This document shows positions 25,392 to 33,851 of a DNA stretch of 64,000 nt, one piece after another. The translations under genes were made by a program, and so were the position numbers. Source of the stretch: JBCBJX01 sp964342855 (GTDB lineage: Bacteria > Pseudomonadota > Alphaproteobacteria > Caulobacterales > Parvularculaceae); contig CAYFIB010000010.1 of the NCBI GenBank assembly GCA_964342855.1, positions 1 to 64,000 of the forward strand, written 5' to 3'. Position 1 is the first letter of the stretch. Every line of letters begins with the position of its first letter. Below the pieces are notes generated by a model, which saw only the letters and a list, made by a program, of their open reading frames with translations, had not been told where the DNA came from and searched no databases.

Positions 25392-25471
25392 GGCTTGATC
25401 GAGCGCAAAGACCGTCAAGCCGCTTCGCCGCCATTCTTCAGGCTCAGGTGAAACGCGCCCTGGAGCCTTTT

Positions 25472-25831
25472 ATGGCGGTCTATCTTGTCGAGGACGATCC
25501 GTCCGTCCGCAGCGCCATGGAGGAGCTGGCGCGCAGCCACGGCCATGAGGTACGCGGGTTCGAGACGGCCGAGACGTTCTTTGACGCCCCGCCGCCGACG
25601 GCGAAGGACGTCGTCGTTCTCGACGCCGCATTGCCCGGCATGTCGGGACCGAACGCCGCCATCCGCCTGCGCCAATCCGGCGACCCGCCGGCGATCGTGA
25701 TGGTTTCCGGCCTGCGCGGCCCGGCGTATGTTCGCGCCTGCGCGCGAATGGCGCCGGACGCCGATCTCAGAAAGCCTCTCGACGCCACGTGCTTTCTCGC
25801 ACTGCTGGAGCGGCTCTCCGACCGTCCGTAG
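25472..25831 (+). CDS. stand-alone receiver-domain protein
   Basis: The 119-residue protein is a lone receiver domain with no output domain. Acidic-pocket residues lie in LVEDDPSV, the phosphoacceptor is Asp51 in VVVLDAALPGMSG, and the lysine is in DLRKPLD. The ATG at 25472 follows TGGAG; an upstream GTG (25448) is less likely. It sits between fixJ and the FixK-like gene. A role as an alternative phosphate acceptor or feedback modulator of FixL, analogous to FixT or single-domain regulators elsewhere, is plausible but inferred. Confidence 0.85.
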   Translation: MAVYLVEDDPSVRSAMEELARSHGHEVRGFETAETFFDAPPPTAKDVVVLDAALPGMSGPNAAIRLRQSGDPPAIVMVSGLRGPAYVRACARMAPDADLRKPLDATCFLALLERLSDRP

Positions 25832-25833
25832 TT

Positions 25834-25845
25834 CTACGTACGTAG
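25834..25845. promoter_or_regulatory. perfect palindrome upstream of FixK-like gene
   Basis: CTACGTACGTAG is a perfect 12-bp palindrome, 60 nt before the FixK-like start and 2 nt after the lone-receiver stop. NarL/FixJ-type regulators often bind inverted TAC-rich heptamers, so this is a candidate FixJ-type operator. That assignment is inferred. Confidence 0.45.
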
Positions 25846-25905
25846 CCGACCGACTGACGCGCGCCGCGCTTTTCGCCCACCTTCCGTTTGAAACGGGAGG
25901 ACGTC

Positions 25906-26475
25906 ATGAGCGCTTGCATCGTCAAATCCGCCGCCAAGGGCGCGGAACTCTACGCCGCCGGCGCGTCGGCCGAGAAGCTGATCAAGCTCTGCGCCGGGGC
26001 GGTCATGCTCTATGATCTCGACGCCGACGGACGCCGCCGCGTGATCGACTTCGTCGCCCCGGGCGATCTCCTGCACTTCGAGCTGAACGGGGTTCTCGAT
26101 CACTACGCCGAGGCGCTGACCGCGGTCGAATATGTCGAGATCGACGTCGAAGACGCCCTGTCCGATCGCGACCTCTCGGCGTTCCTGTTCGAACAGATGC
26201 AGGAACGCCTGCGGCGCGAGCGGGCGCACGCCCTTCTCCTCGGCCGGAACTCCGCCGCCGAACGTCTGGCGGAGTTCCTCATCCTCGTTTCAGATCGACT
26301 GACGGGGCCCATGGGCGAGCTGGAGCTGCCGATGACGCGCCAGCAGATCGCGGACTACACCGGCCTCACCATCGAGACCGTCTCGCGGCTCTTCTCGCGC
26401 TGGAAGCGGGAGCGGGCTGTCGAGCAGACCGGCAAGCGGACCTATCGCATCGACACCGCGGCGCTCGCCGCCTGA
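25906..26475 (+). CDS. Crp/Fnr-family transcriptional regulator, FixK-like
   Basis: The 189-residue protein has a cyclic-nucleotide-binding-type beta domain (about 10-85), a long dimerisation helix and a Crp/Fnr helix-turn-helix (about 144-168, TRQQIADYTGLTIETVSRLF). The recognition helix carries the E-x-x-S-R pattern (Glu157, Ser160, Arg161) that reads TTGAT half-sites. The N-terminal cysteine cluster of FNR is absent (only Cys4 and Cys29), so it is FixK-like and probably not itself a 4Fe-4S oxygen sensor. The start at 25906 has GGGAGG in front. It likely acts at the boxes at 13531 and 23642. Confidence 0.9.
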   Translation: MSACIVKSAAKGAELYAAGASAEKLIKLCAGAVMLYDLDADGRRRVIDFVAPGDLLHFELNGVLDHYAEALTAVEYVEIDVEDALSDRDLSAFLFEQMQERLRRERAHALLLGRNSAAERLAEFLILVSDRLTGPMGELELPMTRQQIADYTGLTIETVSRLFSRWKRERAVEQTGKRTYRIDTAALAA

Positions 26476-26526
26476 GGTGATCTCGTCGCGGAGATAATCA
26501 GCGCACTAACTGAGATGCCGTCGACC

Positions 26527-27258
26527 TCAGACCTTCATCTCGCGCATGACCGAAAACGCATCGATCATCTGTTTCGACCATTGCTCGGAGAACTCCCGGA
26601 ACGCCTGTTCATCCGCCTCGATCCGCCGCATCTCCGAGAACGCCAGCGCGTCCGTCGGCAGCACGGCGAGGTCGAGCGGCATGCCGACCGAGAGGTTGGA
26701 GCGAATGGTGGAGTCCATCGACAGCAGAGCGCAGACGACGCCGTCGCGCAGATCCGTCTCCACGGAGATGACGCGATCAATGATCGGTTTGCCGTATTTG
26801 TGCTCGCCGATCTGAAAGTACGGCGTGTCGTCCATCGCTTCGACGAAATTACCGGCGGCGTAGATCTGAAAGAGACGCGGGCGTCCGCCGACGCGTTGGC
26901 CGCCGAGAATGATGGTGGCGCCGGAATCCTCCCCGCGCGCAGCGAGGCCGGGTCCGTATTGCTGCTGCACGTTCTGCATGGTCGCGCCGACCAGTTGCGC
27001 GACATCGAACATTGAGGGCGCGGTGAGCAGCGTCTGCTCGCCCGGCGCGGCGCGGTTAATCTGCTCTTCCAGCTCGGACATGACCGCTTGGGTGACGCCA
27101 AGATTGCCCGCGGTCATCATGGCGATGGCGCGGTCGCCGGGGGTCTGCCAGGTGAACAGCTTCTTCACGCGGGCGATATTGTCGACGCCGGCGTTGGTGC
27201 GGGTGTCGGAGAGGAAAACGAGGCCCTGATTGAGCTTCAACGCAACGCAATAGGTCAT
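26527..27258 (-). CDS. Anbu proteasome-type protease
   Basis: Anbu (bacterial proteasome homologue) is an N-terminal-nucleophile hydrolase ancestral-looking to HslV and the 20S proteasome. The 243-residue product begins MTYCVALKL, so Thr2 would be exposed after Met removal. SDTRTNAGVDNI and the lysine-containing ARVKKLF fit the active-site neighbourhood. Further family segments are ATIILGGQRVGGRPRLF and GKPIIDRVI. It sits with an alpha-E gene, an ATP-grasp gene and a transglutaminase gene, the conserved Anbu neighbourhood. No dedicated ATPase unfoldase is present. Confidence 0.92.
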   Translation of the reverse strand: MTYCVALKLNQGLVFLSDTRTNAGVDNIARVKKLFTWQTPGDRAIAMMTAGNLGVTQAVMSELEEQINRAAPGEQTLLTAPSMFDVAQLVGATMQNVQQQYGPGLAARGEDSGATIILGGQRVGGRPRLFQIYAAGNFVEAMDDTPYFQIGEHKYGKPIIDRVISVETDLRDGVVCALLSMDSTIRSNLSVGMPLDLAVLPTDALAFSEMRRIEADEQAFREFSEQWSKQMIDAFSVMREMKV

Positions 27259-27302
27259 GGGTTCGGTCTCACACGGGCGAGGCCCCCGCGGGCGAAGCGA
27301 AC

Positions 27303-28298
27303 CTACTGCGTCAGGCTCTCTTCGTCGTCGGCGGAGGCGTCGCTGATGAACTCTGCGAAGCCGTAAGATGCCGCGAGTCGGTTCGCAACGTCATAGTTGG
27401 CAGCGATGGTGTCCGTCAGGAATTCATGCAGCCCATGGGCGAAAATTTCGTCGATGGTCCGCCCCGCGATGCTCTGTTCGAAAGACTTCACGAAATCGGC
27501 GCATTCGGGCGGGCGTTCGTAAAACTCCGCCAACTCGCCGACATGCTCGCAGAGCTCATCGACATTGAAGCGGATCGAGCGCGGAAACGCGGGATGCAGG
27601 ATGAGGAATTCCGCGACCCCGCGGGCGGTGATCTCCGAGCGCGTCGCGTGCAGGTAAGCGCGGTGACCGGCGGCGGCCTGTAACAGCGAAAGCCACTGAT
27701 AATGGTCCGTGCTCGACCCGATATCGCCGAGAGAGGGCAGAAGCACGTGATACTTCACGTCGATGAAACGGGCCGTGTAGTCGATGCGTTCGATGGCGGC
27801 GCCCATGCGCAGGAAGTGGAAGGCGTCGTCCTGGATCATCGTTCCGTAGACGGCGCCGCGGAACTCCGCCGAGCGGGACTTCACCCAGTCGATGGTGTTC
27901 GAAAGCGCGGCGCCGACGGCGGCGGAGCGCTGCATGAAGCGCATTTCCGACCACGCCGTGTTCAGCACCTCCCAGCATTCGCGCGTCAGGGCGAAGCGGA
28001 TGGACCGGGCGTTCTCGCGCGCCGCTTCGATGCAGCGCCAGGCGCTGGAGGGATTCTCGATGGCGAAAAGGAGATGCTCGGCGGTCTCCTCCGCCGTCGC
28101 GTGCTCGTATTCCGGACCGAAGGTCTCTTTCGCGCCGGCGGCGATGAGGATGGACGACCACTCGTTCGTCAGAGGGCGTCCGGTCTCTCCCGGCAGCGCC
28201 GCCATGCGCCGGGCGGCGTCGATCAGGCGGGCGACGTTTTCGGCGCGCTCCATATAGCGGCCGATCCAGAACAGGTGTTCGGCGACGCGCGACAGCAT
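27303..28298 (-). CDS. alpha-E domain protein (DUF403)
   Basis: This 331-residue, mostly helical protein has the family N terminus MLSRVAEHLFWIGRYMERAE, followed by RLIDAARRM. Family members are linked to ATP-grasp peptide ligases but have no assigned chemistry. The ATG at 28298 gives the family-typical start; an upstream GTG at 28319 would overlap the ATP-grasp gene. It is encoded 13 nt downstream of the ATP-grasp gene and 44 nt upstream of the Anbu gene, consistent with one transcript. Confidence 0.9.
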   Translation of the reverse strand: MLSRVAEHLFWIGRYMERAENVARLIDAARRMAALPGETGRPLTNEWSSILIAAGAKETFGPEYEHATAEETAEHLLFAIENPSSAWRCIEAARENARSIRFALTRECWEVLNTAWSEMRFMQRSAAVGAALSNTIDWVKSRSAEFRGAVYGTMIQDDAFHFLRMGAAIERIDYTARFIDVKYHVLLPSLGDIGSSTDHYQWLSLLQAAAGHRAYLHATRSEITARGVAEFLILHPAFPRSIRFNVDELCEHVGELAEFYERPPECADFVKSFEQSIAGRTIDEIFAHGLHEFLTDTIAANYDVANRLAASYGFAEFISDASADDEESLTQ

Positions 28299-28311
28299 GG
28301 GCCCCGCTGGA

Positions 28312-29733
28312 TTACGCACCGAGCACCCAGGTGTCCTTGACCCCGCCTCCCTGACTGGAATTGACGACCAGCGAGCCTTCGCGCACGGCGACGCGCGTCA
28401 GCCCGCCGGGGATGAGCCGCACTTCGGAGCCGACCAGGGCATAGGGACGAAAGTCCACATGGCGCGGCGCGATGCCTTTTTCGACGAGCGACGGGCAGGT
28501 CGACAGGCTCAGGGTCGGCTGGGCGATGAAGTCGTCCGGATCGTTGCGGATGCGCTCCGCATAGAGCTCGATCTCGCGTTCCGTCGCCGCCGGACCGATC
28601 AGCATGCCGTAACCGCCGGAGCCGTGGACCTCCTTCACGACCAGTTCGGAGAGATGGGCGAGCACGTGCGCGCAATCATCCTTGTTCGCGCATTTCCACG
28701 TCGGCACGTTGGGCAGGATCGCCTCTTCGCCGAGATAGAAGCGGATGATCTCCGGCATGTAGGTATAAACCGACTTGTCGTCGGCGACGCCCGCCCCCGG
28801 CGCGTTGGCGATCGTGACCGCGCCTTTGAAATAGGCGTCCATCAGGCCGGAGACGCCGAGCGTCGAATCCGGTCGGAACGCCGCGGGGTCGAGGAACGGA
28901 TCGTCGATGCGCCGGTAGATCACGTCCACCCGCTCCGGCCCGAGCGTCGTGCGCATGTAAACGACGCCGTCCTCGACGAAGAGGTCCGAGCCCTGAACGA
29001 GCGGCACGCCCATTTCGTCAGCGAGGAAAGAATGCTCGTAATAGGCGCTGTTGAAATGCCCCGGCGTCAGGACGACGACATTCGGGCGGCCGCCTGCCTT
29101 TTCCGGCGCCGCATCCACAAGGGTTCGGCGCAGCATGTCCGCGTAGCCATCGACCGGCAGAATGCGGCCGCCGCGGAAAAGCTCCGGGAACAGCCGCGTC
29201 ATGATGGAGCGGTTCTCCAGAACGTAAGAGACGCCCGACGGCGTTCGGCAGTTGTCCTCCAGAACGTAAAACTCATCCGGCCCGGTGCGGACGATGTCGA
29301 TGCCGACCACGTGAGTGTAAACGCCCGCCGGCGGCGCGAAGCCGTTCATCAACGGCTGGAAGGCTTCGTTGTCGAAGATCGCCTCGCGCGGGACGATCCC
29401 CGCGCGGAAGACCTCGCCCGCATTGTAAGCGTCGAGGAGAAACATGTTGAGCGCGCGGGCGCGTTGCTTCACCCCGCGGTCGATGCGGTTCCATTCGGCT
29501 GCGGAGAAGACCCGCGGAATGATGTCGAAAGGAATGAGCCGTTCCGGGTCGCCGCCCTCGCCATAGACCGCAAAGGTGATGCCGATGCGCCGGAATAAAG
29601 CCTCAGCCTCGGCGTGCTTGGCGCGCAGAGCGTCCTCGTCAGTGGCCGCCAGCCAATCGGCGATCAGCCGATAGTCTTCGCGGACGCCGTCGGCGGTGGT
29701 CATTTCGTCGAAAAAACGTGTTCCACCTGTCAT
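28312..29733 (-). CDS. circularly permuted ATP-grasp protein (DUF404/DUF407)
   Basis: The 473-residue protein belongs to the circularly permuted ATP-grasp type 2 family, predicted amide-bond-forming ligases. Landmarks are the segment IPFDIIPRVFSAAEWN, the ATP-binding part EFYVLEDNCRTPSGVSYVLE, VVVLTPGHFNSAYYEHSFLA and the tail VVNSSQGGGVKDTWVL. The ATG at 29733 is picked because family similarity begins right after it; upstream in-frame codons to 29802 are probably untranslated leader. It heads the minus-strand ATP-grasp/alpha-E/Anbu unit and diverges from the transglutaminase gene. Substrate unknown. Confidence 0.91.
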   Translation of the reverse strand: MTGGTRFFDEMTTADGVREDYRLIADWLAATDEDALRAKHAEAEALFRRIGITFAVYGEGGDPERLIPFDIIPRVFSAAEWNRIDRGVKQRARALNMFLLDAYNAGEVFRAGIVPREAIFDNEAFQPLMNGFAPPAGVYTHVVGIDIVRTGPDEFYVLEDNCRTPSGVSYVLENRSIMTRLFPELFRGGRILPVDGYADMLRRTLVDAAPEKAGGRPNVVVLTPGHFNSAYYEHSFLADEMGVPLVQGSDLFVEDGVVYMRTTLGPERVDVIYRRIDDPFLDPAAFRPDSTLGVSGLMDAYFKGAVTIANAPGAGVADDKSVYTYMPEIIRFYLGEEAILPNVPTWKCANKDDCAHVLAHLSELVVKEVHGSGGYGMLIGPAATEREIELYAERIRNDPDDFIAQPTLSLSTCPSLVEKGIAPRHVDFRPYALVGSEVRLIPGGLTRVAVREGSLVVNSSQGGGVKDTWVLGA

Positions 29734-29846
29734 AAACCATACTCTAGGGGCCAAAAACCGAGCCCGTCCACCGGTTTGCGGCATTTTTCTTCCGCAGCGC
29801 ACAATGGACGCTTGTCCGCGCGCGCCCGAGCCGACATCATCGCTTC

Positions 29847-32800
29847 ATGACAATACGGGTCGGGCTCACCCACCGAACGCGCTATCGGTATGATCGCAAG
29901 ATCGTCCTCGGACCGCAGGTCGTTCGCCTGCGCCCGGCGCCGCACACGCGCACGCCGATCGTCTCCTATAGTCAGACAATCACGCCTGCGGAGCATTTCC
30001 TCAACTGGCAGCAGGACCCGTTCGGGAACTATCAGGCGCGGGCCGTCTTCCCGGAGAAGACGACCGAGTTCGAGGTGCTGATCGACCTCGTCGCCGACAT
30101 GGTGGCGATCAACCCGTTCGACTTCTTTCTGGAGGACGACGCCTTCCACGCGCCGTTCGACTACGAACCGGACCTGAAGAAAGATCTGGGCCCCTATCTC
30201 GTCGCGCCGGTCGGCGGCCGTGAATTTGACCGCGCGGCGGCGGAGGCGGCGAAGATCTGGCGCGACGGCGCGGGAAAAACGCAGACCGTCGACGCCCTCG
30301 TCGCGCTCAACCAGATGGTCGAGAAGCGCGTCGATTATATCGTCCGTATGGAGCCGGGCGTGCAGACGCCGGAGGAGACCCTGTCTCTCGGGCGCGGCTC
30401 CTGCCGGGATTCCGCGTGGCTGCTCGTCAATCTCTTCCGCCATATCGGTCTCGCGGCGCGCTTCGTCTCCGGCTACCTCATTCAGCTGACGGCGGACGAA
30501 AAAGCGATCGATGGCCCAAGCGGTCCGGAGGCCGACTTCACCGACCTTCACGCCTGGGCGGAAGTTTTCATTCCTGGCGCCGGCTGGATCGGCCTCGACG
30601 CGACCTCCGGGCTGTTCGCCGGCGAAGGGCACATCCCCCTCGCCGCGACGCCCTCGCCGCGCTCCGCCGCACCGATCAGCGGCGGGCTCGAAGAATGCGA
30701 AGTCGAGTTCGATTTCGAGATGCGGGTCGATCGCCTGCGCGAACCCGCGCGGATCACCATGCCGTTCACGGACGCGACCTGGGCGGCGGTCGATAAGGCC
30801 GGGAAAGAGGTCGAGAAACTCCTGCAGGAGCAGGACGTCCGCCTCACCCAGGGCGGCGAGCCGACTTTCGTCGCGACCAACGATCGCGATGCGGACGAAT
30901 GGACCATCGAAGCCGTCGGCCCGACCAAGCGCCATTACGCCGACACGCTGGCGCGGCGTCTGCGCGACCGGTTCGCGCCGGGCGGCCTCCTCACCCACGG
31001 CCAGGGCAAATGGTATCCGGGCGAACCCCTGCCGCGCTGGGCGTTTGGGATCGTCTGGCGTCAGGATGGCGAGGCGCTCTGGAAGAACCCGGACCTCATC
31101 GCCAAGGAAAAGCCCCCGAAACCGGTGACCGTCGAGACGGCGCGCGCCTTCGCCGACGAACTTTCCGACGCCCTCGGCCTCGACCCGCGCTTCGCGCAAA
31201 CGGCCTATGAAGATCCGGCGGAATACATGTTCCGCGAAGCGCAGCTGCCGGAAAATCTGACGCCGGAGGATAACCGGCTCGAAAACCCGGTCGACCGCAA
31301 GAAGCTCGCATCGGTGTTCCAGCGCGGGCTTGGAACGCCGGCGGCGTTCATTCTCCCCCTCCAGCAGGCGCAGGCCTATGGGGCGAGCGGGCGCGTCGTC
31401 CAATGGATGTCGGAAATCTGGCAGACCCGGCGCGAGAAACTGTTCCTCGCCCCCGGCGACAGCCCGGCGGGCTTCCGTCTGCCGATGAAATCGCTCGCCT
31501 ATATCGGCGCGATCGACTACCCGCACGTGTTCCCGCCCGATCCGATGGCGGAACGCCCCGCTCTACCGCGCATCACGCTTCAGCGCCGCGGCGCGCCGAA
31601 ACGCCCGCCGGAAGGCGCCCCGCCGCCGCCCTCGGGCGCGCCGGTGCGCACGGCCCTCGTCATCGAGCCGCGCGACGGTCACCTCAACATCTTCCTGCCG
31701 CCGACCAGTTCGGCGGAGGCTTATGTCGATCTCATCGCCTCCATTGAAGCGGCGGCCGAGGCGGTGAGCACGCCCGTGCGCATCGAAGGCTACCCCGCGC
31801 CGTTCGATCCGCGGTTCAATGAAATCAAGGTGACGCCTGATCCCGGCGTCATCGAGGTAAACATCCATCCGTCATCGGACTGGGAGGGCCTCCGCGACAA
31901 GACCGAGGCGCTCTATGAAGAAGCGCGCCAGTGCGGGCTCGACGCTTCCGGCTTCATGGTGGACGGGCGCCCGACCGGTTCAGGCGGCGGCGCTCATGTC
32001 ACGGTCGGCGGACGCGCGCCGCAGGAGAGCCCGTTCCTGCGCCGACCGGACGTGCTCGGCTCGCTCGTCCGCTTCTGGCAGAACCACCCGTCGCTGAGCT
32101 TCTTCTTCTCCGGCCTCTTCATCGGCCCGACGAGCCAGGCCCCGCGCGTTGATGAGGCGCGCACTGATCTTCTTTACGATCTGGAGATCGCCCTCAACCA
32201 GCTGCCGGGACCAGACCGCACCGATTTCCCGCTCTGGCTCGTGGATCGCGTGTTGCGCCACCTGCTCGTCGACGTGACGGGCAACACGCACCGCTCGGAA
32301 ATCTGCATCGACAAGCTCTATTCGCCGGACGGTCCGACCGGGCGCCTTGGCCTTGTCGAGTTCCGCGGCTTCGAAATGCCGCCGCATTGGCGCATGAACG
32401 TCGCCCAGCAGCTCATCGTGCGTGCGCTGATCGCGTGGTTCTGGAAAGAGCCGTACACCGCGCCGCTCATCCCCTTCGGCACGGCGCTGCATGATCGCTA
32501 TATGCTGCCTGACGTTCTGTGGGCGGATTTCGGCAAGGCGCTCGATAAGATATCCCGCGGCGTCGGCGTGAAGCTCGACCGCGAATGGTTCCGCGCCCAG
32601 TTCGATTTCCGGTTCCCGCTCGCGGGCCGCATCGAGCACGACGGCGTCGTTCTGGAGCTGCGCAACGCGCTGGAGCCCTGGCATGTCCTCGGCGAGGAAG
32701 GCGCGGCCTCCGGCGTCGCGCGGTTCGTGGATTCCTCGCTTGAACGCCTGCAAGCGAAAGTGTCGGGCGCGCTCGCGGGCTCCGGCCTCGGCCTCGCCTG

Positions 32801-33158
32801 CAACGGACGGCTCATGTCGCTGCAGACCGTCGAACGGGCCGATGAACAGCTCGCGGGCGTGCGCTTCCGCTCGTGGCTGCCGGCCTCCTGCCTGCACCCG
32901 ACGATCCTCGCGCATGGTCCGCTTGTCTTCGATCTTGTCGATCTGCAGACCGGTCGCGCGCTCGCCGGCTGTCGCTATCACCCGACCCATCCGGGCGGGC
33001 GCAATTTCGAGAAACGCCCGGTGAACGCCCTTGAGGCGGAGGGCCGCCGCCTCTCCCGCTTCCAGCCCTTCGGGCATTCGGCGGGCGACATTCTCTATTC
33101 CGAAGCGAAACCCGACCCGCGCTTCCCCTTCACGCTCGACCTGCGCCGTTCGCATTGA
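29847..33158 (+). CDS. transglutaminase-like/DUF2126 fusion protein
   Basis: At 1103 residues this is a two-part protein. The N-terminal third is a transglutaminase-like cysteine peptidase with a bacterial N-terminal domain (GLTHRTRYRYD) and a catalytic triad Cys186 (GRGSCRDSAWLLV), His235 (DLHAWAEVF) and Asp251 (GLDATSG). The remainder is DUF2126, with TQGGEPTFV, HGQGKWYPGEPLPRWA, GGGAHVTVGG and RSEICIDKLYSP. The family is a standard partner of the ATP-grasp/alpha-E/Anbu genes. It probably hydrolyses or transfers peptide-like amide bonds in the cytosol; no signal peptide is seen. Confidence 0.93.
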   Translation: MTIRVGLTHRTRYRYDRKIVLGPQVVRLRPAPHTRTPIVSYSQTITPAEHFLNWQQDPFGNYQARAVFPEKTTEFEVLIDLVADMVAINPFDFFLEDDAFHAPFDYEPDLKKDLGPYLVAPVGGREFDRAAAEAAKIWRDGAGKTQTVDALVALNQMVEKRVDYIVRMEPGVQTPEETLSLGRGSCRDSAWLLVNLFRHIGLAARFVSGYLIQLTADEKAIDGPSGPEADFTDLHAWAEVFIPGAGWIGLDATSGLFAGEGHIPLAATPSPRSAAPISGGLEECEVEFDFEMRVDRLREPARITMPFTDATWAAVDKAGKEVEKLLQEQDVRLTQGGEPTFVATNDRDADEWTIEAVGPTKRHYADTLARRLRDRFAPGGLLTHGQGKWYPGEPLPRWAFGIVWRQDGEALWKNPDLIAKEKPPKPVTVETARAFADELSDALGLDPRFAQTAYEDPAEYMFREAQLPENLTPEDNRLENPVDRKKLASVFQRGLGTPAAFILPLQQAQAYGASGRVVQWMSEIWQTRREKLFLAPGDSPAGFRLPMKSLAYIGAIDYPHVFPPDPMAERPALPRITLQRRGAPKRPPEGAPPPPSGAPVRTALVIEPRDGHLNIFLPPTSSAEAYVDLIASIEAAAEAVSTPVRIEGYPAPFDPRFNEIKVTPDPGVIEVNIHPSSDWEGLRDKTEALYEEARQCGLDASGFMVDGRPTGSGGGAHVTVGGRAPQESPFLRRPDVLGSLVRFWQNHPSLSFFFSGLFIGPTSQAPRVDEARTDLLYDLEIALNQLPGPDRTDFPLWLVDRVLRHLLVDVTGNTHRSEICIDKLYSPDGPTGRLGLVEFRGFEMPPHWRMNVAQQLIVRALIAWFWKEPYTAPLIPFGTALHDRYMLPDVLWADFGKALDKISRGVGVKLDREWFRAQFDFRFPLAGRIEHDGVVLELRNALEPWHVLGEEGAASGVARFVDSSLERLQAKVSGALAGSGLGLACNGRLMSLQTVERADEQLAGVRFRSWLPASCLHPTILAHGPLVFDLVDLQTGRALAGCRYHPTHPGGRNFEKRPVNALEAEGRRLSRFQPFGHSAGDILYSEAKPDPRFPFTLDLRRSH

Positions 33159-33237
33159 ACCGCCCCAAGATCGGATCGCTTGGCTTTTTGACGATTGAGC
33201 GACAAGCTCGCCGTTTCCGCTTGGGGTGGAGCGCGCG

Positions 33238-33816
33238 ATGACGGACGGCGGCGACGGACCGACCGACAGAAAAAGCCTGCTGGACGCGTTTCTGCACAAT
33301 CGCGGCCTCATCGGCTCGGTTATTCGCCGCTATGTCGTTCATCGCGTGGATGTCGAAGACCTGACGCAGGAAACCCTCGTCCGCGCGCTCGAAGCGATGG
33401 AGCGCACGCAGATTGAGGAGCCTCGGCGCTTTCTCATCGGCGTCGCGAAAAACGTCGCGCGCAAGGAAATTGAGCGCCGCACGAAAATATCGCTCGGCGT
33501 CATAGAGGATTTGTCGTTCGAAACGCACGTATCGGACGAACCCGATGCGGAAGCGATCGTCGATGGGCGTCAACGTCTGGCGACGCTGACCCGCGCTGTT
33601 GAAACCCTGCCTCCCCAATGCCGGAAGGTGTTCGTCCTGAAGCACGTCTACGGCGCCTCGCACAAAGAGATCGCCGCCAAACTCGACATCGCCGTCAGCA
33701 CCGTCGAGAAGCACGCCGCCCTGGCCCTCCGCCGGTGCCGGGAGGAAATGCTGGACGCGCTCGACGGCGAGGAGGCGAGCGGCGACGTCATCGGCTTTGA
33801 GCGGAGGAGCTCTTAA
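33238..33816 (+). CDS. ECF RNA polymerase sigma factor, FecI-like
   Basis: The 192-residue sigma-70-family protein has region 2 (DVEDLTQETLVRALEAM) and region 4 (LPPQCRKVFVLKHVYGASHK, EIAAKLDIAVSTVEKH) in the FecI-like arrangement. The ATG at 33238 has GGGGTGGAG before it. It is followed 35 nt later by a FecR-type anti-sigma gene and then by an STN-domain TonB receptor. By analogy with FecIRA it should direct transcription of the receptor when ligand binds at the surface. Confidence 0.92.
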   Translation: MTDGGDGPTDRKSLLDAFLHNRGLIGSVIRRYVVHRVDVEDLTQETLVRALEAMERTQIEEPRRFLIGVAKNVARKEIERRTKISLGVIEDLSFETHVSDEPDAEAIVDGRQRLATLTRAVETLPPQCRKVFVLKHVYGASHKEIAAKLDIAVSTVEKHAALALRRCREEMLDALDGEEASGDVIGFERRSS

Positions 33817-33851
33817 TAAAGTCGCGAGAGCGGCGTGTTGAGTTGAGAACC

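Noticed and set aside
25395..25408. TTGATCGAGCGCAA as a third FNR/FixK box before the lone receiver
   Set aside because: Only one half-site is good (second half 3 of 5), so too weak to call.
29730..31526. 598-codon minus-strand open frame opposite the transglutaminase gene
   Set aside because: Shadow of a gene with an intact catalytic triad; charged low-complexity product.
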